From: Geosiphon pyriformis
Taxonomy: Eukaryota > Glomeromycota > Glomeromycetes > Archaeosporales > Geosiphonaceae
Reading direction: 5' to 3'
Assembly: GCA_016748015.1 (NCBI GenBank)
Contig: JAAOMT010000240.1
Coordinates: 1 to 24,009 of the forward strand
Length of the DNA: 24,009 nucleotides
Below are positions 1 to 8,841 of this stretch, piece by piece. A model generated the notes under the pieces. The model was not told where the DNA came from and searched no databases. It saw only the letters and a program-made list of their open reading frames with translations. The position numbers and the translations under genes are program-made. Each line of letters starts with the position of its first letter. Positions within the stretch are counted from its first letter, which is position 1.

Positions 1-2
1 TT

Positions 3-533
3 ACAAATTTAGCCCCAAATTCACGAAAATATCACCCGTATAAAAAGAACACAAGAAGTTATACTGGAATTCACCTGCCAGAACTTTTAAAGCTTGTTTT
101 AAGAGAAAACCTAATGCTCACTCCGATTAGTATTCCACCAAATGCTACAATTCAACAAAAACTTCAACTGTGTCTCAAGGAGGAAAACACTGAATATCCT
201 CCAATCTATAGATATTTTCACATTGGAAAAACACTCTACGAATGGAAACTGGAACTTACAACAGCAAACCTCATAAAAGAAGCTATTCAGAAACAACTTC
301 ACAACAAATTCAAGACAACAGCTGGATCAACAAACAGTCGCTACAGGCTTAGAGCTGCCCTTAGACTTTATAACCTATTCCACATCTGTGAACACGTACT
401 ACAAAACCCAATTTTTCAACCTTTGAAGATTCAATATATTGGAAAGCTTACAGAACTGAAATTTCAACAATTTTCAGACCAAATTTCTTCAATAATTTTG
501 GATTATTATCTGGAAATAACAGACAGTACTTAG
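3..533 (+). CDS. 3' part of an unrecognised protein-coding frame entering from the left edge
   Basis: The frame is open from position 3 to the TAG at 531-533, about 176 codons with no upstream stop in the window. The first ATG, at 114, is therefore probably internal and the true start lies outside. The protein is hydrophilic and basic, rich in Lys, Gln, Leu and Ile, with no signal peptide or obvious membrane segment. The C-terminal half (for example LRLYNLFHICEHVL and YIGKLTELKFQQFSDQI) looks helical. I do not recognise a family. Codon use is less AT-extreme than the deserts further right, which argues for real coding sequence. It could be the last exon of a host gene or the end of a transposase-like ORF. 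It is not related to the LINE ORFs in this window, and nothing downstream suggests an operon or a shared transcript. Confidence 0.5.
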   Translation, partial: TNLAPNSRKYHPYKKNTRSYTGIHLPELLKLVLRENLMLTPISIPPNATIQQKLQLCLKEENTEYPPIYRYFHIGKTLYEWKLELTTANLIKEAIQKQLHNKFKTTAGSTNSRYRLRAALRLYNLFHICEHVLQNPIFQPLKIQYIGKLTELKFQQFSDQISSIILDYYLEITDST

Positions 534-781
534 ACTTTGATGGAGCTCAGTCTTAAGGAGAAGGTTATGTTACTAGATGAAATTAGAGATATTATTTAGC
601 ATGAAATTATCTTATAATTCCTATCATTAATTAGCATATATTATCATTTCAAATGATTACTTATTACATTAGCAAAAAATGTCCGAAATCATCATTTAAT
701 TAATAACTCAAATTGTACACAACACAAATGTAACCTAATTGCGATGATCAATCATGCAATACCCCGAACTATGTAACATTC
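534..781. other. Intergenic DNA, nothing recognised
   Basis: Moderately AT-rich sequence after the stop of the left-edge ORF. I saw no ORF worth calling, no RNA gene and no clear repeat before the tandem array that begins near 782. Confidence 0.5.
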
Positions 782-905
782 AGAAGTTCGCCGAAATTTG
801 TAGAAATTTGCCGAAATAATTGATAATTCACTGAAATATCTAATAGTTCGCTGAAATAACTTGTAGTTTGCCAAAATGTATCTTTAGTTCAGCAAAATTG
901 TAGAA
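782..905. repeat. Degenerate 20-bp tandem repeat with a TTCGCCGAAAT core
   Basis: The core recurs at an exact 20-base step. CCGAAA begins at 791 and 811, CTGAAA at 831 and 851, and CCAAAA at 871, with a weaker copy near 891. Each core is preceded by a TTCG, TTTG or TTCA block. The fresh form TTCGCCGAA is close to a palindrome. Later copies differ mostly by C/T or G/A changes. There are about six copies. It is non-coding and too short and degenerate to be a CRISPR array. Confidence 0.75.
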
Positions 906-1480
906 AATAGCAAAGTTCAAGTTCATAGAATAGTGTTACAACAAGTTGTATAAAAGAAAAGCTTCTCTCTTCAAGAAAATGTATCTTACTTTAGATTTAT
1001 CACTTAGAACCATTCCTACCCACACAAAAAGAAATAAATATTAAATAATTTGAAAAACCAAATTCTTTAATTATTGCACTTGGAAAATCCCCAAAAACCC
1101 AACTAACATTTTGAAATTGATTAGCTACCAATTTCAGTAAACTGTTAGTGACTCCAGGCCTGAATAGAAAATGTTTCCCTTGATAAAATCCTATTTCTTT
1201 TATACTTCTTTTATTTTCTTTTCTTTTCTTATTACAATTATTAGGGTAGCCTACAGACAAAATTCCTGTAGAAGAGTTGACTTTCATAGCAAAGTAACTA
1301 CACATTTTTTTAGTAAGCTTCCAGATGAGCAATTCCTGGGAAAGAGTTGACGTTTACTACAACATAACTACATAAAGCAACTGGCATGGAATTGGCCATT
1401 CCACTCATAAGCTCAGCAAGTTCAAATTATAGGAGATAATTTGAAGATAAATTCAGTTACTGGAGGTTCAACCACATCCA
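906..1480. other. Unassigned DNA between the 20-bp array and LINE copy L
   Basis: No recognised gene. A 110-codon minus-strand frame (1000-1332) exists but matches nothing I know and overlaps a diverged duplication: 1261-1305 and 1331-1375 align without gaps at an offset of 70 bases, about three quarters identical. The ORF2 similarity of copy L fades by about 1510 and is gone by 1480, so this stretch is either host DNA next to a broken LINE end or LINE sequence too decayed to recognise. Confidence 0.4.
1261..1375. repeat. Diverged direct duplication, about 45 bp, offset 70 bp
   Basis: Both copies begin AATTCCTG and continue through AAGAGTTGAC to TAACTACA. Copy one is 1261-1305 and copy two is 1331-1375. 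By eye about 34 of 45 positions match without gaps. Read on the minus strand, both encode a similar short peptide (core VNS followed by GI), so it may be a remnant of an internally repeated coding sequence. The origin is unknown. Confidence 0.5.
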
Positions 1481-1509
1481 GAAAACGTGAATTCACAGTA
1501 AATAAGTAT

Positions 1510-1637
1510 CAACAACATTATAGAAAAGAGACCAAAAACCTCCGGTAACAATGCCAATGAACAACATCTGCTTGCTTTGCAGGAACATTGATACCCCAAA
1601 CGTTGCACGTAGCACATTTCCAGACCAAATTACTTAT
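1510..1637 (-). pseudogene. LINE copy L ORF2 fragment (start of APE-type endonuclease)
   Basis: About 40 codons similar to the first residues of ORF2 in copies A and B, including the C-N-V segment of the endonuclease N-terminus. The expected ATG has become ATA, while the overlapping ORF1 stop TGA has become TAA. A single G-to-A change in the shared ATGA would do both. The following Arg codon of the CNVRG motif reads TGG (Trp). The frame ends at a TAA about 37 codons later, near where similarity to the other copies is lost. Confidence 0.6.
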
Positions 1638-3599
1638 TGAGACAAAGAAAAAGCCGACAAACCTGATCCAGAATGCAAATAATCCAATCTACCCAAAACT
1701 GAGCAAATTAAAGCCTCCAGAGCCATCATATTTGACTCCAAACTGCCAATCTTGGCAGTCAGAATCTTGGAACTGCTCAGACTGAAGTCAACAAATGACT
1801 CACCAACATTGGGAAGAGAGGAGGCAGATAATGACAATGCACTATCCAAAGCCAAACCTAAGTCCATATCTGAAACAACAGCAGTTGGAGACACTAAAGA
1901 AAGAGCTGAGAGGAGGGGTGCCAAAGGCACCAAGTCAACAAAACTCAATTTCTTTAAAATGAGTAAGACCTGATCCGAAAGAATCTCCATGGAGCATTTC
2001 AGTACAGCTAGTCAATCACCCAAATCAATGGCACCAGATAAGAATAAATTCATTGAGAAAGCATTTGAACCCAAGATCAAACCAACACCAAGAGCACCTG
2101 AAGAGACAACACAAGGGAGAGAGCTGCTTGCCACTTGGGCCTATGTCTTTCCACCAAAAAAAACTGGGCAAACAATTGGCGCCTGCTTCTTCCTATAAAT
2201 ATTGGCCAACCATACCCTATTCTGAGAAGTCACTGTACGTTTTTCATGACCACCAGACCCCCTACTCACAGAACAATTAATAGCAGTATGACCAAACAGT
2301 TTGCAATAAGTGCAACTAGCCAAAAAAAGACCAGCTCAACACAAGCCCACACCCTTAAAGGCCAGAACTGAACCAATAGCAGCCAACTTGAAAGCCTCAC
2401 TTTCAAAACAAATTACAGCACACTGATCACGAACATATAAAGTTGGATTACGGCCTATAAAACAAGTTTTCCCACCATAAGTCTCTACCAATTCAGACAA
2501 ATCATGAGCAGTCGTGCCAATTGGAAGAATATACAACAAAGCCCAAAACCTATTCCTTGATACCCATGATTGTTTATCATTGACAGCCTTTGCCACATGA
2601 ACAGAATCTTTTCCCATAAGAACAGACCATCTAGATGTGACCAAATCAGCTACTTCTGATGATTCAAATTCTACCAAGGCTTTTTGCCAAAGACCAATAA
2701 GCTGCATCTTGATTGACACAATTTTTCTAAATTTAGAAAACACCACCTCAACTGCAGATTTGGAAAGATCAACAGAGATCTCCTTGATTATCCCGATCCG
2801 AACAACTGTTTACTCTTCTGAGATCATTATTTACCATGATTTTTTTACTGATCGCCATATCTTTTGCCCTGCCCAAACTTAATTCAGAAGTGAATGTAGA
2901 TCTTATTATGCCAGAAAATTTTGAGGAAGTCGAAGCTCCCCCAAATCCATCAATTCGATAAAAGATTTTTTTAATTGCCATTAACTTATCAACATTTGTT
3001 TTCTCAGGTACTGCCAAAACTTCAATATCTAATGCGAAAAATTTTACTGGATCGAAGCTTTATTTTTCCATAACACGTGACTTAACAGATGGCATCTGAT
3101 TGGAGCCATTAAACATTTTTGGAGACGGAAGACTAAGCACATTCTTATCATCACTCATGAAGTCAAATGTTGGAGCCTTCGGAGATTTGCCTAGCACATA
3201 AGTACGGATCCGGGTTTTTCTCGGCGTAGCCTTGTTCATTTTGTCGTCATCACCAAATTCTGTGTAGCTTGTTTCTTCGGCAATAGTATTTGCCATATTC
3301 TCTACATCTGACACCTCACTCATGCTTGATTCGTCGTTCTCAACTTTGCTTTCCCAAGATACCTTACATTCTTCATCGCCCGAATGTAACAAAGCAGCAG
3401 GCAGAAAGCCAGCAAACAAATCCACAACTCCGCCAGCGATCTCAGGTTTCCTAGGTTTCTTATACGATAGACCACGAAAGTAGACACTTTCAACTTGCAC
3501 CTTTTTTTTGGTGCCAAACTGAGTCCCCAACCCAGTTAATCCAGAACCAGAACCACCAGCAGACAAACTCGCTGGTTCCATGACAACAAAGAGGGGCAT
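1634..3599 (-). pseudogene. LINE copy L ORF1 (RRM-like plus CCHC RNA-binding protein), broken
   Basis: The start ATG at 3597-3599 opens a low-complexity acidic N-terminus (roughly 180 residues). A block containing SFDPVKFFALDIE and GFGGAST follows, then an RRM-like fold whose RNP1-like strand is QKALVEFESSEVADLV, then a second RRM-like block (LLYILPIGTTAHDL to DQCAVICFESE). A CX2CX4HX4C knuckle lies at 2273-2314, and a Leu-rich C-terminus probably forms coiled coil. Breaks: TAA at 3060-3062, a one-base frameshift near 2790, TGA at 2336-2338 (from TGG, by comparison with relatives), TAG at 2141-2143 (from TGG) and TGA at 2012-2014 (from CGA). The ORF ends in TAA at 1634-1636. Its job in a live element would be to package the LINE RNA into a ribonucleoprotein. 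Confidence 0.75.
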
Positions 3600-3715
3600 A
3601 TTAAGAGAAATAACTGAAGTAAAAAAAGAGAAAAGGAAAAGGAAAAGCTATTCTATCAGCAAAAACTATACTCTTGTCTTGGGTAGGGAATCAACAAGAG
3701 AAAAAGCTTTTTTAT

Positions 3716-4013
3716 TTTTTTTTGGTTTTATTAGTTAAATTTATTATTAAATTTATTAATATTTTGGTTTAATTAATAATTTTTTTGTTTCAATTATAAA
3801 ATTAAAAAATTTGTGTTTTAGTATTTAAACTAAGTTAAATACAATTAAATCTAAAATAATTTATACTAAAATAACTTATAATCTGTAATAAGCCATAGTA
3901 TTTTGAATCTACTAATTTGGTAGTTAAAGAATTCTTATATTTATAACTTATATTTATAATATTCAATAATTCATAACTTTTTATTATCAGTATAGATTAT
4001 TTTAAATGCTAAA
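3716..4013. other. AT-rich spacer between LINE copies L and A, possible MITE-like inverted repeat
   Basis: No ORF or RNA gene. The segment 3841-3867, reverse-complemented, resembles 3989-4015 (first 19 positions match at 17), giving a possible inverted repeat about 175 bp apart. The right arm abuts the poly(T) tail of copy A. The left arm also matches 12469-12495 in inverse orientation at 24 of 27 positions, with only transition differences. A small dispersed repeat is possible, but AT-rich sequence gives false matches easily. Confidence 0.3.
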
Positions 4014-4016
4014 TTT

Positions 4017-4152
4017 TTTTTTTTTTTTTTTATATTTTAACGAGTGAGGTCCAAACGCGACCTAATGCTATACATCATACAAATGATCTAAACTAGGTGC
4101 AAATCATGCGCTTTCTACACGTGACCAGCCACTCGGACCAGTCAGGACTACA
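4017..4152 (-). other. LINE copy A 3'UTR with hairpin and conserved terminal motif
   Basis: It follows the ORF2 stop. A short hairpin (GTGG, loop CTGG, TCAC; 4121-4132) sits about 20 bases after the stop and recurs in copies C and D. The terminal motif (4038-4070, + strand CGAGTGAGGTCCAAAC) is shared with copies B, C and D and with the tail-only fragments. Poly(T) at 4014-4031 is the poly(A) tail. This is the region where the reverse transcriptase would begin target-primed copying. Confidence 0.65.
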
Positions 4153-7100
4153 CTATACACTTATATGCACAGAAACCGAATCTCCAATACCTGAAAAAAA
4201 TGAACAAAATTTACGAAACCCAAAACCAACACCAAATGCCTCAGCCACCCCCAGCAATCTGACCACACCAGCCGAAAGCACCTTAGGCAAACCAGAAACC
4301 AAAGCAGGAATGGAGCCATCACTTGGAATCAAACCATGCTTCTCCATAAATGCTCGGTGTCTAGCCTGGACCAACCAAACATCATCCCGAAATGCTAAAC
4401 AAAACTCATGCACAAAGCTCACAATTCTCTTAGCACCCTCCCTAGAATCTTTAAAAACCAAGATAGACTCACGAAATTATTCATCAAAAACAAAACTCTT
4501 ACACAGAGCAACACTAACTCCAACCTCAGAAACACAAGAAGCTAAGGCCTGTAAGACACATGAAGAAGAGCGAGAAAGGCCAGAAAGAGCCTCCCAAGTT
4601 GAAGCATATGCGCCCAACAAACAAGCACGGCCAATGGCATCCTGAGGACATGAAAAGACATGATCTGAGGTCTCAACATCACCACAAAACAGACAGACCA
4701 CACTGGGATAACTCCTGTCATATAAACGCTTGCGCACAGCAACAGAAAGCCGATGATGGAAAGCCTTTATAAAGTAAGTATGACATCCCGCCATGCGCAT
4801 GCTGGTAAAACCGGATGCCAAGTAAGAATTGGGGTGCCACACCATAGAAGACATAGACCAATTGACATCAGCATGCAAACTATCATCCATAACACAAGAA
4901 CCCACTCCAATCTTCCAACGAGCTCGATGAAACGACCAGAAAACATCATGAACAAAGTATCTAGAATTACCAGAAACCGCCATGCCACCAGCACATAGAA
5001 AATGTTCACTGACTAAATGAGGTAGGCACCAAGCAGAGCAAGCAGCACCTTTGGCAAGCGCATCAGCATGCTTGTTGCCTGAGACACCTGAATGATTTTT
5101 CATCTTAACCCAATTCACATCCAAATTCTTTTGACAAATGACAGTGGCAATGTGACGATGCTCAATCCAACAGCGGTTTCTGAAATCTAGACAAACCAGT
5201 GAAGACTCCGATCTACATGCATCTAAAGCAGCCTGGCTATCCGAGAACAAGTCAATCGAATGAGAAAAAGGAACACACTCAAGGGCCAAAGCTATGGCCT
5301 GCAGTTCCGTCAGAGTAGAAGAAACCAAACCAGACACCCCAACACCCAAACCCAAGTTAATGTCCTCAAAAAAAGCGGCAGCACCTGCTCTCATGTTAGC
5401 AGTGCCCAGACCAGAAAAAGACCCATCTGTATACACAGAAAAATGGGCAGCATCAATAGTTGGCAAAGTGTCACGAATCACACCAAAATTATGAGAAAGA
5501 CGAATATCAGACACAGCTTGACCATCTACCAAAGAAGAACTTGAGGAGAGAGGAACAACACCACCAAGAAAGCGAATGGAAAGATCAAACCAGAAAGGAA
5601 CTGGGCCACGAGGGTCTACCCTCTTCCAACGTTTGAAGGTACCCCAACTGAAAACATCACTATTACAGTCACGAAGCTGTTCCACGAAAGCAATTCCATA
5701 ATGCCTGAGCGAAAAAATGCACTTGAAAAAACAGGATTCACCAAGAACCAAAGACATAGGAGTACCACACCGATGACGAAAAGCACAATCCACAGGGCCT
5801 CCCAAAGACAAATCACACCCAGAAAAAATGCGAACCACACCCACCAAAAAATTATCCGAGGGACTAATACCAACACGAACCGGAAACAACAAAGGATGAC
5901 GAGGATGCCAGCTGAGAACCTGGAGGTCATGAGACCTATGAGAAAACAAGCGACCCAAGACACCAGTAGAATTTGCAAAAGCAACAATAGAGGCCGATTT
6001 ACTCTCAGCCTGTATCTGTTCGAAAGTTTTTAAATTGTACAAAGAGGAGTAATGAAGTGCATCACTGGGGAAATCACGTGGCAACCCAGACTTGGACTTT
6101 AAGACCTTGCGAACCAGAGCATCCCATTTACTACAAACACCAACAGAAACGAAACTGAACTGAATTCTGTAGCTGATGATAGGAAAAAAAACTGCAGACA
6201 CCAAATATGCACACTGTTTGTCCGAAATTGCCTTTCTTAAAACAAGATTCACAAAGAACCGTACATCAGCCTAGGCCTTAGCCAAGCTGGGCTTTGAAAG
6301 ACCCTCAGAAGACAAAAAAATACCCAAATAGCGATAAGATTCCCCTCTCTTGGCAATGGAAATAGGTGCACCACTGATAGTCAAATGAGGATCCAACACC
6401 CAGCAATTGATGGGAATGGCCACCGTTTTGTCATTGTTTATAGAAATATTGTTAAACCTAAAAAACTTGCTAGCAACATCAAGGATGCGTTGTGTAGCAG
6501 CCTGGCTGCTACCAACCCAGATAGTATCATCAACAAAAGCGCCGGCAGCAAGAAACGAAGACAGCCCAGCTCGAAGATCCACCTGGCCAGTCCTTGATAT
6601 GAAATGAGAATTCAACCTGTAGCCATACACACTATCCTGTCTCTTGACCTCACACAAAAGTGAATCATAAAAAATATGCCAGAGAAGAGGCGAGAAAACT
6701 TCTCCTTGATCCAGCCCATCGTAAACACAATACCCATCAGTCAAGCCAAAGTCGGTCATCACTTTGTTGACACGACCATTGTGAATACTGCCAAAAAATC
6801 TAATAAACCTGTCACACATTTTGATCCTGACTAGACTCCTTCTAAGATGTTTCCAACCAACCGAGTTATAAGCCTTGCGCATGTCCTGTAAAACCAGCCA
6901 AAGTTCATGGTTCTTTTCCAAGACATCCTCAACCACAGAACCGATAGCAAAAATGGGAGATTGAGTCATCATACCCTTCAAAACTGAAAAATTGTCCCCA
7001 TGAAAAACATCAAAAGTGCTGCAAGCCAGAGAGATCCTATCCAAAAGAATCTTGGAAAGAATCTTGTGGGCCGTTTCAATTAAAGCTATAAGATAGGTGT

Positions 7101-8841
7101 TCGTGAGAACTCCTTCTCATTCATATGGTTTAAGAATTATCGAAATCCAAGCTTCTCTCCAAGGCCCAGGGACTGACTTGCCAACCAAACAGAAATTCAA
7201 AAGCACCAAAAGCATATCCAAAACAGATTTGTCACAATGTTTCCATAATTCATTGGAGATACCAGAAAGACCAGCCACTTTTCCATCAAGAAGATCCTTA
7301 ACAACAGCTAACAACTCATCAAAACTAATCAAACACATGACATCAGAGAAAGCACCATCGAATACATAATCCAGAGGCCGATATTGACGAGCCCAATCCT
7401 TAGATAAGTCAGACACCACCTCACGTTTTCTGGTCCATCCCTCCATAATTTTGTCCACCTTAGACTTAACCAAATCAGGCTCTAAAATCAACTCATCTTC
7501 TACTACCAAATGATCCAGGACCACCTTGCGAAGAGGACACTCCAAAACACTCCTAATGGTGTGACCCTTGTTCAGCTCAAAACTCTCCATTCTCTTACTA
7601 ATAGCTTGCTTGATCGAGGATTCCTCAGTGTGCTTGGATTCCACTAACTTGAAAGAGTGGTATGATTTTCTAGCTTTGGCCAGTGCAAAGCAAATAAGAT
7701 CAAAATTAGAACCTGAAAGAAACAGAGACTTAACCACCGATGCACCAGGAGAGTTGAGTCTGTGCCACACCTCCAACAAAGAAGCAAAACCATCACTAGA
7801 AGCCAAACGTGAAGTCTTAACCAACTTAGAAACCAGCAGCTCCAGCTTGTGAAACCTAGAAGAAATCTTGGTGAACATGCCATCAAAACCTTTGAACCAT
7901 TTTTTCTTAAATGTACCACCTGCTGAAAGAACCATAATCTTGCGAACAATGTCCCACATAGCGTCCACATCTGAAAATTTTACTGCCACACTGAAAGCAT
8001 CTGAGAACATAGAGACATTAGCAGCTGAGGCATCCCTAAACTCCAACCACTTAGCTTTATTGGCACTTTTAACGTCAAACTTCCAACAATTTTTATTCGC
8101 TTGCTTGCAAAAAGAATTCAAACACGTATCCAAGAGCCCACCCAGACCCAAATTCACTGAAACAGCTTGATGGTCTGTGTCAAAATGCTCACTGACATTC
8201 AAAACCTCACGACATACTATTGCATTAACAAGACTTGAGGAGACAAACACGTAATCAATTGTTTTCTTAACGCCCCTAGAATTCTCCCAAGTGGGCATTT
8301 TTGCAGCCGGGCTGCCAACTAAAGAATTGACCAGACCCAAATCAAAGCATCTTTTGAAACTTGCACTTTTATAAGAGCTGTTTTCATTAAAATTGCCACC
8401 GAGAATGATGAAAGAAGATTCGTTGACAGTCTTTGCAATAAGAGAATTGATTTCACCAGCTTGAGAAAACCGAACCACCGAAGAAGTACCAGCATAAAGC
8501 CCCAAAATTGACACAAAAAGTTTACTCTTAAAAAGTAATTTAATGGAAAGAAGCCGACCAGGCACCTCAGAAACCTTGCACACATGATGAGCCAAAAAAA
8601 CGTCCATGATAACAGCAACACCCGCACCCAAGTGACCAGAGTCCAAACCAGAAGTGAACACTCGAACACCATCAAACTTGTCTGTAATCCACGGACAAAC
8701 CCTACTCTTTAATTTCGTTTCAGTAATGATAGAGACTAAATTGTTCATTTCCTTATGCCACCTAATAATGTCTTCTTGCTTAGCGGGATTGTTCATGTCC
8801 CTGACATTGCATGTAGCAACTTTCCAGACTAAACTGCTCAT
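4153..8841 (-). pseudogene. LINE copy A ORF2 (endonuclease, reverse transcriptase, RNase H), three nonsense codons
   Basis: 1,562 codons plus TAG at 4153-4155. Residues 1 to about 225 are the APE-type endonuclease (TCNVR; ITETKL with the metal-binding Glu; GGNFN where GGDFN is expected; DTDHQAV at the end). The RT spans about 500-870, with LQDMRKAYNSV (651-661), LDQGEVFSPLLW (710-721) and the catalytic FVDD (769-772). RNase H at about 1135-1265 keeps YTDGS, TELQ, SDSQ and HAD acidic residues. A CX2CX7HX3C finger lies at 4648-4695. Breaks: TGA at codon 575 (7117-7119, from TGG), TAG at 6271-6273 (from CAG) and TAA at 4477-4479 (from TGG). I chose the ATG at 8841 because copy B has it at the same place; the frame is also open 27 codons further upstream inside ORF1. 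Confidence 0.9.
8838..8841 (-). promoter_or_regulatory. ATGA stop-start overlap of ORF1 and ORF2 in copy A
   Basis: The ORF1 stop TGA (8838-8840) overlaps the ORF2 start ATG (8839-8841) in ATGA. Copy B has the same arrangement at 20220-20223. Such overlaps in other two-ORF retrotransposons couple ORF2 translation to termination of ORF1 by reinitiation. That mechanism is an inference here. Confidence 0.75.

Larger units (their letters stand above)
1480..3715 (-). mobile_element. LINE copy L: 5' part of a non-LTR retrotransposon, 3' part missing
   Basis: This is a minus-strand relative of copies A and B but a distinct subfamily. It has a 5'UTR (about 3600-3715), ORF1 (3599-1634) and the first codons of ORF2. 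The ORF2 start region reads S-N-L-V-W-K-x-A-T-C-N-V, matching the endonuclease N-terminus of A and B, then continues through a PAKQADVVHWH stretch before similarity fades near 1510. No reverse transcriptase and no LINE 3' tail follows. Loss of the 3' end is unusual, since LINE copies are normally truncated at the 5' end. It implies a later deletion, an insertion or a rearrangement. Confidence 0.8.

Noticed and set aside
782-905. CRISPR array
   Set aside because: The repeats are contiguous with no unique spacers, and the window is eukaryotic. The same holds for the 23-bp array at 23856-23947.
1000-1332. Minus-strand ORF of 110 codons as a gene
   Set aside because: No recognised motif, overlaps a diverged duplication, contains a T/C-rich low-complexity segment, and no supporting start context. 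Left as unassigned.
1462-1482. tRNA-like T-arm sequence (GGTTCAACCA)
   Set aside because: No matching acceptor, D or anticodon arms could be found around it.
4097-4645. Plus-strand ORF of 182 codons, and similar plus-strand frames at 5701-6033, 7868-8170, 9826-10161, 16712-17209 and 23256-23657
   Set aside because: They lie antisense to well-supported LINE ORFs with recognised domains. Their composition (Thr, Pro, Lys, Gln-rich) is what antisense reading of those genes gives.
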